From Globodera rostochiensis (Eukaryota; Nematoda; Chromadorea; Rhabditida; Heteroderidae): 64,000 bases of DNA. The position numbers and the translations under genes are program-made. The DNA lies in NCBI GenBank assembly GCA_018350325.1, contig JAEVLN010000026.1, positions 1 to 64,000 on the forward strand, written 5' to 3'. Positions 1 through 10,742 of this stretch are shown piece after piece (position 1 is the first letter of the stretch; each line of letters begins with the position of its first letter). The notes under the pieces are model-generated. The model had not been told where the DNA came from and searched no databases. It was given only the letters and a program-made list of their open reading frames with translations.

Positions 1-1362
1 CGCTAACTCTCTCTTTTCATTCTCTCTCTTTTACTTATAAATCTATATTTATTCTTTCACTTTTTTATTCTTTCGTTCTTACGCTAACATCTTACCTTTC
101 CGAAAAAAATTTCTTGAAATCCGACAACGTTTTTTGAAATCTTTCCATTTTTTGTTAAGTTACCTCTTTCCTTCCCGAAAAAATAAAAATAATTTTTATG
201 TATTCTTCATCAACTTCAGGTGAACTTATGCACGTCTTGAGAACAAAAATAGCTTTCCTATTTTTACTCTTAATCGACTTTAAGCGGACTTATGCTCGAC
301 GTGACAATTAAAAAACTAAGTGAACCTATGCTTGACTTGCGTATTAAAAAATAAGCGAACTTATGCGCGACGTGACAATGGAAAAACTAAGTATACCTAT
401 GCTTGACTTGCGTATTAAAAAGTAAGCGAACTTATGCGCGACGTGACAATGGAAAATTAAGTGAACTTATGCTTGACTCGACTCTAAAAAATGCTATCAA
501 AAGGATTTGAAGAGGATAATGAGAAGTTATGAAGTCCGTGTGTTGCCAGCCTAAGCCTAAGCCTAAGCCTAAGCCTAAGCCTAAGCCTAAGCCTAAGCCT
601 AAGTCTAACTCTCTCTTTTCCTATTTCTCTTTTACTTCTAATTCGCTCTTATCATTCTCTCTCATTTTACTTCTAACTCTCTCTTTCATTTTCTGTCGCT
701 TATTTCTAACTCTCTCTCTTCATTCTCAATTCTTTGTCATTTTCTATAATCTATTTTTAACTCTCTCTCTTTTCATTCACTCTCATTTATCTCTAACTCG
801 CTCTTGTCATTCTCTATCAATTATTTCTAATTCTCTCTCTTTATTTTCATACTTACCTCCTTTTTTTAAAACTTTTTTTCGAAATTCCTCTAAAGAATTG
901 CAACAATTTTTTATCCAAGTGAACTTTTTATGACTCGACAACTTATTGTTTTATTCTTCATCAACATCAATTTGCCATTTCCTATCACTTATTTCTAACT
1001 CTATCTCTTGATTCCCTCTCACTTTACTTCTAAACCGCTCTTTCATTTTCTATCACTTATTTCTAACTCGCTCTTTCATTCTCTATACGCTTCGTCATTC
1101 TCTCTCACTTTACTTCTAAATCGCTCTCATTTTCTATCACTTATCTCTAACTCGCTCTTTCATTCTCTACCGCTTATTTCTAACTCTCTTCATTCTTACT
1201 TTACTTCTAACCCTCTCTTTTCATTCTCTCTCCTTTACTTCTGACTCGCTCTCTTTTTATTTTTTTCTCACGGAGAGCAATTTTCCGGGTTGGAGAGAAA
1301 TTTTCCGGGAGCAATTTTCCGAAAATGGTCGGAGAGCAATTTACCAAAGAGCAATTTACCGG
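1..1362. repeat. Subtelomeric repeat block, copy 1
   Basis: The left part is AT-rich with a degenerate direct repeat around GTGAACTTATGCTCGAC (seen near 230, 290, 325, 360, 395, 430, 465). The part right of the telomeric array is a pyrimidine tract built from variants of TTACTTCTAACTCTCTC. It ends in a short G-A rich piece with GGAGAGCAATTTTCC motifs (1269-1361). The block is repeated almost base for base at 6601-7965, differing mainly by one telomere unit, and its right half recurs at 16367-17128. Long open frames here only translate simple sequence and are not genes. Confidence 0.9.
549..603 (-). repeat. Interstitial telomeric array 1 (TTAGGC)
   Basis: About nine perfect GCCTAA units, the complement of the nematode telomere repeat. 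The G-rich strand reads leftwards, so the chromosome end is expected to the left. It follows the junction sequence GTCCGTGTGTTGCCA, which precedes the other main arrays too (with T for C in arrays 4 and 5). Confidence 0.95.
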
Positions 1363-3751
1363 AATGCAAATTCTGATGAGGGGGCGACCGGACAGAGAAA
1401 CACGATTTTTATAGCAACTTCTTTTTTTAAAGAATACGCAAGGCGGCTTTTAAGTTTTGTTATAAAAGTTGTCCTATTTTTTGTTGTCATTTTGCAAATC
1501 TGCTTGAAAGTAATTGAATTTCCCGAGACTCAATTCTAAATGAGCTGAATCAGGCATTTTGGCGATCTGCCCAATTTTTGCTTTGTTCCTATAGAACATA
1601 AGGACAATTATAGGCGGTGTTTGACAAAAAATCAATGAAAAATATAAATTTTATTTTAAAAACCACCATATACGAATCACCGAGGGATAGTGGATATGGG
1701 TTTTTGTAAAGTTCGATTCATATTCATTCAATTATTTTTTCAGTTTTCATTGATCAGTTTTTGTTGATGCACAGTGGTCAGAAGGCATTGTTGGACAGAT
1801 TTTGACGGACTTGAGCAAAAGCAAACGGCGAGTTTTTAATTACTTAAGCACTCAAATTGGAGTAAACTTGGCCAAACTTTGAATGCAAATTCTGATGAGG
1901 GGGCGACCGGACAGAGAAACACGATTTTTATAGCAACTTCTTTTTTTAAAGAATACGCAAGGCGGCTTTTAAGTTTTGTTATAAAAGTTGTCCTATTTTT
2001 TGTTGTCATTTTGCAAATCTGCTTGAAAGTAATTGAATTTCCCGAGACTCAATTCTAAATGAGCTGAATCAGGCATTTTGGCGATCTGCCCAATTTTTGC
2101 TTTGTTCCTATAGAACATAAGGACAATTATAGGCGGTGTTTGACAAAAAATCAATGAAAAATATAAATTTTATTTTAAAAACCACCATATACGAATCACC
2201 GAGGGATAGTGGATATGGGTTTTTGTAAAGTTTGATTCATATTCATTCAATTATTTTTTCAGTTTTCATTGATCAGTTTTTGTTGATGCACAGTGGTCAA
2301 AAGGCATTGTTGGACAGATTTTGACGGACTTGAGCAAAAGCAAACGGCGAGTTTTTAATTACTTAAGCACTCAAATTGGAGTAAACTTGGCCAAACTTTG
2401 AATGCAAATTCTGATGAGGGGGCGACCGGACAGAGAAACACGATTTTTATAGCAACTTCTTTTTTTAAAGAATACGCAAGGCGGCTTTTAAGTTTTGTTA
2501 TAAAAGTTGTCCTATTTTTTGTTGTCATTTTGCAAATCTGCTTGAAAGTAATTGAATTTCCCGAGACTCAATTCTAAATGAGCTGAATCAGGCATTTTGG
2601 CGATCTGCCCAATTTTTGCTTTGTTCCTATAGAACATAAGGACAATTATAGGCGGTGTTTGACAAAAAATCAATGAAAAATATAAATTTTATTTTAAAAA
2701 CCACCATATACGAATCACCGAGGGATAGTGGATATGGGTTTTTGTAAAGTTCAATTCATATTCATTCAATTATTTTTTCAGTTTTCATTGATCAGTTTTT
2801 GTTGATGCACAGTGGTCAGAAGGCATTGTTGGACAGATTTTGACGGACTTGAGCAAAAGCAAACGGCGAGTTTTTAATTACTTAAGCACTCAAATTGGAG
2901 TAAACTTGGCCAAACTTTGAATGCAAATTCTGATGAGGGGGCGACCGGACAGAGAAACACGATTTTTATAGCAACTTCTTTTTTTAAAGAATACGCAAGG
3001 CGGCTTTTAAGTTTTGTTATAAAAGTTGTCCTATTTTTTGTTGTCATTTTGCAAATCTGCTTGAAAGTAATTGAATTTCCCGAGACTCAATTCTAAATGA
3101 GCTGAATCAGGCATTTTGGCGATCTGCCCAATTTTTGCTTTGTTCCTATAGAACATAAGGACAATTATAGGCGGTGTTTGACAAAAAATCAATGAAAAAT
3201 ATAAATTTTATTTTAAAAACCACCATATACGAATCACCGAGGGATAGTGGATATGGGTTTTTGTAAAGTTCAATTCATATTCATTCAATTATTTTTTCAG
3301 TTTTCATTGATCAGTTTTTGTTGATGCACAGTGGTCAGAAGGCATTGTTGGACAGATTTTGACGGACTTGAGCAAAAGCAAACGGCGAGTTTTTAATTAC
3401 TTAAGCACTCAAATTGGAGTAAACTTGGCCAAACTTTGAATGCAAATTCTGATGAGGGGGCGACCGGACAGAGAAACACGATTTTTATAGCAACTTCTTT
3501 TTTTAAAGAATACGCAAGGCGGCTTTTAAGTTTTGTTATAAAAGTTGTCCTATTTTTTGTTGTCATTTTGCAAATCTGCTTGAAAGTAATTGAATTTCCC
3601 GAGACTCAATTCTAAATGAGCTGAATCAGGCATTTTGGCGATCTGCCCAATTTTTGCTTTGTTCCTATACATAAGGACAATTATAGGCGGTGTTTGACAA
3701 AAAATCAATGAAAAATATAAATTTTATTTTAAAAACCACCATATACGAATC
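1362..3751. repeat. 519-bp tandem satellite, about 4.6 copies
   Basis: Units begin with GAATGCAAATTCTGATGAGG at 1362, 1881, 2400, 2919 and 3438, a constant 519-bp period. Copies differ by only a few single bases (for example AGTTCGATTC, AGTTTGATTC, AGTTCAATTC), so the array is young or homogenised. The fifth copy is cut at 3751 and lacks a few bases near 3668. No convincing coding frame is present. Confidence 0.95.
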
Positions 3752-4404
3752 ATTTTTCTAAAATTTCTCTCGCAAGATTTTTTCATCTGGAAGAGCCGCA
3801 AAAACATTTTAATTAAAATGACTCGATTATTCTTCGCAAAAATTCAACTTAAAAGTCGGAGATTGAATTCTGCTAAATTTTGAACACTCACCGTCAGCTG
3901 ATCACTTTTGTCGATTTAATATAAAGTGGGCAATTCGGAATGAAGTCAAAATTTTCAAGCGATGGCAGTCATCAAAAGGAAAAATATCAGAAACTGGTGA
4001 ATACTCAGTAGACAAAACCCGTCGGGTTGGACGAAAATCAACGATATTTACACAAAATGGAAATTTTATTTTAAAAACCACCATATACGAATCATTTTTC
4101 TAAAATTTCTCTCGCAAGATTTTTTCATCTGGAAGAGCCGCAAAAACATTTTAATTAAAATGACTCGATTATTCTTCGCAAAAATTCAACTTAAAAGTCG
4201 GAGATTGAATTCTGCTAAATTTTGAACACTCACCGTCAGCTGATCACTTTTGTCGATTTAATATAAAGTGGGCAATTCGGAATGAAGTCAAAATTTTCAA
4301 GCGATGGCAGTCATCAAAAGGAAAAATATCAGAAACTGGTGAATACTCAGTAGACAAAACCCGTCTGGTTGGACGAAAATCAACGATATTTACACAAAAT
4401 GGGC
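3722..4404. repeat. 342-bp tandem repeat, two copies
   Basis: A second repeat starts inside the last 519-bp unit and shares with it the stretch around ACCACCATATACGAATCA. The marker CATTTTTCTAAAATTTC occurs at 3751 and 4093, a 342-bp period. The second copy ends near 4400. Long frames on the minus strand are repeat translations. I see no gene. Confidence 0.9.
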
Positions 4405-5373
4405 GCTGAATAAACAATCTTATACCTATGTATGCGTTTACCAATTATTTTAGGGACGGTCGTAGATGTGAATGGCTCGGGAGTTAGAAGATGGCCATGG
4501 GACGGTTGGTCGGCAGGCCGATGCGCGCCGTTGGGAGAATGGCAACAATGAGTGGCAACACTGACAACACCCGGAACCACCTGGCAACATCTGTTTCCAG
4601 TGTGGCCATTTGTGGTACATAAGACGGCCATTTTGCCAGTCGAGTCATCGGTGTTTGGGGGAGCTTTTCCCAAAGGAAGAAAGACTGCAAAAGCTGGGGT
4701 TCGCCGGAGCAGATAGGATTCATATCCCCAGGCGAGCTGGAGGAATCAAGCGCGACTCGAAGGTGACGCCCTTCGGGAGGTCCCTCGGGGGGGGGGGGGG
4801 GGCCTGCGTGCAAGCGTGGGTTTGCACTGGGACCGGAAACACTTGGCAACATCTGTTTCCAGTGTTGCAACTGTTTCCAGTGTTGCCATTTGTGGTACAT
4901 AAGACGGCCATTTTGCCAGTCGAGTCATCGGTGTTTGGGAGAGCTTCCTCAAAGGAAGAAAGACTGCAAAGGCTGGGGTCCGCCGGAGCAGATAGGATTC
5001 AGTTCTCCAGGTGAGCTGGGAGGGATCCAGCGCGAGTACCCGGGGGGGGGGGGGGGTAGTGGAGCTGTTCGCGGCTCGCGCGGGACGTAGGCGCGGTGGT
5101 TGGCAGGGGGCAGCAAACACAAGGAGACACGATGACACGCCCGACAAGACGCCGTTTTCAGGCGTGTGCTGCGGCAATTTTAGTTTTCAGGCCTCCCGGG
5201 AGTTCTTTAGCAAAACATGGGAAAATTTTTGGAAAATCTTGAAAAGAAAAATTTACCAGCGCAGTCACTGCTTGACACTTTGTGATACTTAACACCGGAC
5301 GCAATTTGGGCCCAATCTTGTTTTAAGCCAATTGTAACTACTTTAGATAATCATAAAAATTATATTTTCATAA
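4405..5373. repeat. GC-rich spacer with 280-bp tandem duplication and poly-G runs
   Basis: TTGTGGTACATAAGACGGCC occurs at about 4607 and 4887 and the following ~140 bp is duplicated (280-bp period). Each copy ends near a run of more than 15 G (4788-4803, 5041-5056). The piece CCAGTGTTGC is repeated several times between them. Frames cross the poly-G runs and differ between copies, so I do not call a gene. The sequence GATCCAGCGCGAGTAC at 5025 is also found inside the small gene at 5769. Confidence 0.7.
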
Positions 5374-5584
5374 ATGGCCGGCTGTGACCGATCTTTGGCC
5401 AAAGCTTGGCGTGTTGAAGCCCGAAGGCGCCTGCTTGCGCGCCACGAACAACTGTGCCAAGAGTGGCGTGCATGGATTCGGCGCGTTAACCGTTCGCATT
5501 TCAGGCGCATTCTACGCGAAGTGAGCTATTACGCTTACTCGTACGCTTCTCTTTCTCACTTTATAGCGCCAGCAGCATCTTTAG
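5374..5584 (+). CDS. Small arginine-rich protein, two exons (unrecognised)
   Basis: The frame opens at ATG 5374 after an AT-rich leader. Exon 1 (5374-5520) encodes 49 residues with many Arg, Leu and Trp, including ARRRLLARHEQLCQEW and WIRRVNRSHFRRILRE, which should form an amphipathic basic helix. A GTGAGC donor at 5521 and a TTTATAG acceptor give a 46-bp intron in phase 0. Exon 2 (5567-5584) adds RQQHL and a stop, 54 residues in all. Read without splicing, the frame runs into low-quality AT-rich sequence to 5652, which I think is intron read-through. The gene at 5769 has the same layout and similar composition, so the two are probably paralogues. I recognise no family, and without transcript data this remains a prediction. 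Confidence 0.45.
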
Positions 5585-5768
5585 AAAAGATCGGTCTAAT
5601 CAGCGTACAGGGACGCATTTTTTGTTTTGCGCGCCGCTTTTTTGTTTGTTGATAAAAGATTGGGTTTTGTGATTTGACTTTGTTTGCTCATGTACTTGTT
5701 GGACAATACTTATTAAGTTCAGTGTTTTTTCCGGTGTTTTAGGCGCTATAGGTTACTCATTGATTTTA

Positions 5769-6016
5769 ATGACAAAAATGGCTTGCACACCAAACCCACT
5801 ACAGCCCCGTTTTCTACTTTCGCCTGATGCGCTCAGACGCCTGCGTGAAGAGCAGATCCAGCGCGAGTACGAGCGTTGGCGCCTTGCTTGGGTCCGTGAA
5901 TGTGCGTTGCGCTATAGATGTTTGGCGTTGCGTTATGTGAGCTCACCTTGCTTGCCTCCAAATCTTTTGTCTGCTCATCTCAGGTCGCTTCGCAATCGCA
6001 CTCTCTGAGGCGCTGA
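5769..6016 (+). CDS. Small arginine-rich protein, paralogue of the 5374 gene (unrecognised)
   Basis: Exon 1 (5769-5936, 56 codons) starts at one of two in-frame ATGs and carries ALRRLREEQIQREYERW followed by RLAWVRECALRYRC, a basic helix like that of the upstream neighbour. A GTGAGC donor at 5937 and a TCTCAG acceptor define a 47-bp phase-0 intron. Exon 2 (5984-6016) adds VASQSHSLRR and a stop, 66 residues in total. Donor motif, intron length, phase and the very short second exon match the gene at 5374. The pair lies between two copies of the subtelomeric block, so it may be amplified on other chromosome ends. Function is unknown. Confidence 0.45.
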
Positions 6017-6600
6017 TGCTGGACAAGCCGTTTGCATATTCGTGCACAGATCGGCGAGAAAAACAATTGATATATGATATGATGAAATGTTATGAATCAT
6101 TTATGAGCCTAACTTTTTTGATTTGTTTGGTATAAATTTTATTTTTTTAATCCTCACCGCAATCAGTAGAAATAGGCAAGTTTAAGCGCCAATAACATTC
6201 TTCACATTGGTCTGCTGGCAACCCGTTTGCATATTCATGCTCAGATCGGCATATAATGCAATTTCCCGTATGCCCCGCTGTTCACCGTGCCGGGGAGAGT
6301 GTGTGTGTCGTGGGCGAGGCTGAGTACAACACAAGACACCACCCTCCTTTCAAAATTTACGTTGAACTTTTTTGGCACGGGGAACTTAAGGCATCCGTAG
6401 AGCAATGCTCTATGGTCACTGCCCGGGTCCTCGTCCAAGTGTTTTCGTTTGTTTGCAGTAAAATGCCGGACACGGAATGTTTCTTTATTCTCCTCAAAGA
6501 ATTTAAATAGTTTCATTCTCTCTACTTTACTTCTAACCTCTCTCTTTTCATTCTATCACCTTACTTCTAGCTCGCTCTTTCATTTTCGATCGCTTATATC
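6017..6600. other. Spacer without a recognisable gene
   Basis: A short sequence around GCATATTCGTGCACAGATCGG at 6034 recurs in diverged form at 6229. Open frames on both strands across 6241-6516 overlap each other and have no splice signals or family features that I can see. The pyrimidine-rich subtelomeric repeat resumes near 6510. Confidence 0.5.
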
Positions 6601-7965
6601 TAACTCTCTCTTTTCATTCTCTCTCTTTTACTTATAAATCTATATTTATTCTTTCACTTTTTTATTCTTTCGTTCTTACGCTAACATCTTACCTTTCCGA
6701 AAAAAATTTCTTGAAATCCGACAACGTTTTTTGAAATCTTTCCATTTTTTGTTAAGTTACCTCTTTCCTTCCCGAAAAAATAAAAATAATTTTTATGTAT
6801 TCTTCATCAACTTCAGGTGAACTTATGCACGTCTTGAGAACAAAAATAGCTTTCCTATTTTTACTCTTAATCGACTTTAAGCGGACTTATGCTCGACGTG
6901 ACAATTAAAAAACTAAGTGAACCTATGCTTGACTTGCGTATTAAAAAATAAGCGAACTTATGCGCGACGTGACAATGGAAAAACTAAGTATACCTATGCT
7001 TGACTTGCGTATTAAAAAGTAAGCGAACTTATGCGCGACGTGACAATGGAAAATTAAGTGAACTTATGCTTGACTCGACTCTAAAAAATGCTATCAAAAG
7101 GATTTGAAGAGGATAATGAGAAGTTATGAAGTCCGTGTGTTGCCAGCCTAAGCCTAAGCCTAAGCCTAAGCCTAAGCCTAAGCCTAAGCCTAAGCCTAAG
7201 CCTAAGTCTAACTCTCTCTTTTCCTATTTCTCTTTTACTTCTAATTCGCTCTTATCATTCTCTCTCATTTTACTTCTAACTCTCTCTTTCATTTTCTGTC
7301 GCTTATTTCTAACTCTCTCTCTTCATTCTCAATTCTTTGTCATTTTCTATAATCTATTTTTAACTCTCTCTCTTTTCATTCACTCTCATTTATCTCTAAC
7401 TCGCTCTTGTCATTCTCTATCAATTATTTCTAATTCTCTCTCTTTATTTTCATACTTACCTCCTTTTTTTAAAACTTTTTTTCGAAATTCCTCTAAAGAA
7501 TTGCAACAATTTTTTATCCAAGTGAACTTTTTATGACTCGACAACTTATTGTTTTATTCTTCATCAACATCAATTTGCCATTTCCTATCACTTATTTCTA
7601 ACTCTATCTCTTGATTCCCTCTCACTTTACTTCTAAACCGCTCTTTCATTTTCTATCACTTATTTCTAACTCGCTCTTTCATTCTCTATACGCTTCGTCA
7701 TTCTCTCTCACTTTACTTCTAAATCGCTCTCATTTTCTATCACTTATCTCTAACTCGCTCTTTCATTCTCTACCGCTTATTTCTAACTCTCTTCATTCTT
7801 ACTTTACTTCTAACCCTCTCTTTTCATTCTCTCTCCTTTACTTCTGACTCGCTCTCTTTTTATTTTTTTCTCACGGAGAGCAATTTTCCGGGTTGGAGAG
7901 AAATTTTCCGGGAGCAATTTTCCGAAAATGGTCGGAGAGCAATTTACCAAAGAGCAATTTACCGG
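6601..7965. repeat. Subtelomeric repeat block, copy 2
   Basis: Matches bases 4-1362 at a constant offset of 6597 up to the telomeric array and 6603 after it, because this array has one more GCCTAA unit. The near identity over about 1.36 kb points to a recent duplication or gene conversion. The two copies part company right after AATTTACCGG. Here the pyrimidine repeat goes on, whereas copy 1 switches to the 519-bp satellite. Confidence 0.95.
7146..7206 (-). repeat. Interstitial telomeric array 2 (TTAGGC)
   Basis: Ten perfect GCCTAA units in the same orientation and with the same left junction as array 1. Confidence 0.95.
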
Positions 7966-8847
7966 CTCTTTTTATTCCCTCTCACTTTATCTCAACTCTC
8001 ACTCTTCATTCTCTCTCACTTATCTCTGACTCGCTCTTATCATTCCCTATCAATTATTTCTAATTCTCTCTCTTCATTTTCTCTCACTTATCTTCTTTTT
8101 TTAAAACTACTTTTTTGAAATACCTCTAAAGAATTGACTCTAGCATTGATTTCTAACTCATTCTTTTGATTCTCTCTCACTTTAACTAAATCTATATTCA
8201 TTCTCTATCACTTTATTTCGAAATCTATATTTATTCTTTCACTTTTTTATTCGTTCTCTTTTACGCTAACGTCTCTTAACTTCTCGAAAAAAAATTCTTG
8301 AAATTCGACAACGTTTTTTTGAAATCTTTCCATTTTTTGTTAATGAACCTATTTCCTTCCTGGAAAATTCAAAATCGGTAGGTTTGGGCCAAGTATTCAA
8401 CTTTGAGTGAACTTATGCTCGAAGTTCCAATAAAAAATAATTTCTGTTATTCTTCATCAACTTTGAGTGAACTTATGCTCGAAGTGACAATAAAAAAATA
8501 ATTTTGTTATTAGTGAACTTATGCTCGAAGTGTCAATAAAAAATAATTTTTACGAATTCTTCATAAACTTCACGTGAACTTATGCACGTCTTGGGAAAAA
8601 AATATTTATCTATTTTTATTCTTCATTAGCTTTAAGCAAACTAATGCACGACTTGACAATAGATTTTCTTTAATTCTACAAAAACTTTAGTTAACTTATG
8701 CTTGACTTGCCGATAAAAAGTAAGCGAACTTTTGCGCGACCTGACAATGGAAAAACTAAGTGAATCTATGCTTGACTCGACTCTAAAAAATGCTATCAAA
8801 AGGATTTGAAGAGGATAATGAGAAGTTCTGAAGTCCGTGTGTTGCCA
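7966..8847. repeat. Pyrimidine tract and GTGAACTTATGCTCGAC repeats
   Basis: Pyrimidine-rich tract to about 8250, then AT-rich DNA with direct repeats of the GTGAACTTATGCTCGAAGTGACAAT type at 8401, 8461, 8512, 8574 and beyond. Bases 8131-8600 recur unchanged at 12541-13010. No gene is visible. Confidence 0.9.
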
Positions 8848-8979
8848 GCCTAAGCCTAAGCCTAAGCCTAAGCCTAAGCCTAAGCCTAAGCCTAAGCCTA
8901 AGCCTAAGCCTAAGCCTAAGCCTAAGCCTAAGCCTAAGCCTAAGCCTAAGCCAAGCCTAAGCCTAAGCCAAGCCCCTCA
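8848..8979 (-). repeat. Interstitial telomeric array 3 (TTAGGC), longest
   Basis: About 17 perfect GCCTAA units to 8952, then a degenerate tail with units reduced to GCCAA. Orientation and left junction are as in arrays 1 and 2. Confidence 0.95.
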
Positions 8980-9429
8980 CCTACCGGCTAACCCATACCT
9001 ACCGACCCTCCCAAAAGTGCCACCGCCAATTCTACATGTCTCACCAACCCACACCTATCAACTAACTCACACCTATGGACTAGTCCATACCTACCGACCT
9101 TCCAAAAATTGCCACCGCCAATTCTACATGTCTCACCACTCTCTAATTCTCTATCTCTGCGCTCTTTAGGCTTATAAGGGCGCAGTCTAACACCTGTGCA
9201 TCATTGTGCTGTTGCAGCTCTCCTCACCTCCAGCGCCATCCATGCCCATGCATCCCCTCGCACTGCATCTCTGACACCCGCATCTCCTGCTACCGGTTAT
9301 CTCTGTCGAACTCCGGTGCCTGCACACGCCCGTATGTTGCCAGAGGCCGATAACAGACGCGTAGCGCCTCAACACAGCGCTTAGAGAAACACAAAACACA
9401 GACAGAACTTTTGGTGGTCAATGTTCTAA

Positions 9430-9507
9430 AACCTGTTCATGACCTGGTCACGACCTGGACATGACCTGGTCGTGACCAGGTTGTGACCAAAATCAGCCTA
9501 TATAAGG
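9430..9507 (+). promoter_or_regulatory. Palindrome cluster plus TATA box (promoter P1, copy 1)
   Basis: Five closely spaced motifs of the form TCATGACCTGG, TCACGACCTGG or GGTCGTGACCA lie at 9438-9488, directly before TATATAAGG at 9499. The core GGTC-R-TGACC resembles two AGGTCA nuclear-receptor half-sites placed head to head with no spacer. That reading is an inference. Downstream, a TCTCCAG acceptor at about 9549 and the motif GGGGTTCGCTAG follow, but I cannot see a conserved coding exon. Confidence 0.6.
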
Positions 9508-10097
9508 ATGACTTTTTCATTCCTAATGTCACTTTTTTTTCCTTCTCCAGGTTGGTTTCACCAGGAGGAAGGATGGAATGATGTGGGGGGAGGCACAGGC
9601 TGGGGTTCGCTAGTGCCTTCCCGGATCAGGTCTGACAGCCGGAATTTCGGCAGTCAGTATCCTCCTCCGAACTTCTCTTCTCTCTCTCTCTCTCTATATA
9701 TATATTCACTCAGATTTAGTTTTATGTTCTCTAATCTTTTGCTTTAGTCGGGCATAAATTCACTTATATATAGAAAGAATTTTAAAAAAAAGTTTTGGTT
9801 TAGTCGGGCATAAGTTCACTAATATATAGTTAGAGTTAAAAAAAAAGAAATAAAGGGGAGAGATAGAGAGAAGAGATATTAAGCGGGGGGATTTTATTAT
9901 ATATATAAGGGGGGGGGAGTAAAAAACACACACACCCCCCCCCCTACCCCCTTCCCCCCCCCTTTACCCAATTTTTTTTAATAACCCCTCCCCAACCCAA
10001 CTCAGGTGGTACTGAAATGGCTACTCTTAGATTCCCTTTTTTAAAGGCCCTCCCTAATACTCAAATGTTCTGTCTTTTTAGCAGGCCTCCCCCCCCA

Positions 10098-10316
10098 GGG
10101 TTCAAAAATCCTCCACATTTTGAGCAGGGGTCCCCCAGGGTTCAAAAATTCTTTCCACGGTTCAAGAGGGATCCCCCTAAGGTTCAAAAATCTTCCACAT
10201 TTTGAGCTGGTGTCCCCCAAAGGTTCAAAAATTCCCCACAATTTGAGCAGGGGTCCTCCCAAGGTTCAAGAATCCCCCAGAATTTGAGCAGCGGTCCCCC
10301 AGGGTTCAAAAATCCA
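10098..10316. repeat. ~39-bp minisatellite (GGTTCAAAAATCC...), about six units
   Basis: Units run GGTTCAAAAATCCTCCACAT then TTTGAGCAGGGGTCCCCC, with lengths from about 35 to 40 bp. The array lies downstream of the minus-strand promoter at 10561, so it would be transcribed as the purine-rich strand. Length changes break any single reading frame. A five-unit version is at 14344-14518. Confidence 0.85.
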
Positions 10317-10560
10317 GGCTTTTTGGTTCCAACGGTTAGAGAGAGCCACAACAGCACGACGCCGTGCCGGATCAGCGGACGAGTCCGCCGATCCGGACAG
10401 GTGTGCACCGCTCCTCCGGCTGGCGAAACCAGCCTGCCGTTGGAGCGGCTGAGACCACCATAGCGAACCCCGGCCTTGGTGACCTCTGCTCTGGTGAGCC
10501 GTCTTCTCCCTGGCGTCTCGTTCCGCCTTGGAAAAGACTGAGGTTGGAGTCAAAATTGGC

Positions 10561-10742
10561 TCCTTATATACCCTCGACCTGCTAGGTCATGACCAGTTTA
10601 CGAACTGGTCGTACTTAGACCTGCCCGGTCATGACCTGGTCATCCTGGACCAAAGCTGGTCACGACCTGGACCAAAGCTGGTCATGACCAGGTCATGCCC
10701 AGGTCGTGACCAGGGACATGTCCCAAATTTTTGCTATTTAAG
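10561..10742. promoter_or_regulatory. Divergent promoter with GGTCATGACC palindromes (P2, copy 1)
   Basis: A minus-strand TATA (GGTATATAAGGA read on the complement, 10561-10572) and a plus-strand TATTTAAG (10735-10742) flank an interval rich in GGTCATGACC, GGTCACGACC and GGTCGTGACC (10586-10715). This is the layout of a shared, divergent promoter. Both directions are followed by similar GC-rich leader sequence with GGGGTTCGC-type motifs. The second copy at 14781-14910 keeps both TATA boxes and the palindromes although spacing and exact motifs differ. Confidence 0.65.

Noticed and set aside
549..604. A true chromosome terminus inside the window
   Set aside because: All TTAGGC arrays are short and continue into other sequence on both sides, so they are interstitial.
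529..933. Long frames starting with Lys-Pro repeats after KSVCCQP
   Set aside because: They are translations of the telomeric GCCTAA array followed by the pyrimidine tract. Copies at 7126 and 8837 change length with the number of telomere units.
1008..1244. Ser/Leu/Phe-rich frames in the pyrimidine tracts (also 7611, 12008, 16309, 16770)
   Set aside because: Simple-sequence translation of CTCTCTTTTCATT repeats. No start context, splice sites or conservation beyond the repeat itself.
4484..5292. Overlapping GC-rich frames on both strands
   Set aside because: They cross poly-G runs and a tandem duplication, overlap on both strands and disagree in frame between the two duplicate copies.
9187..9399. 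Frames on both strands at the left of each body unit (also 13425-13652)
   Set aside because: Differences between copies cause replacements in both frames, and the plus frame lacks an ATG start. No constraint is visible.
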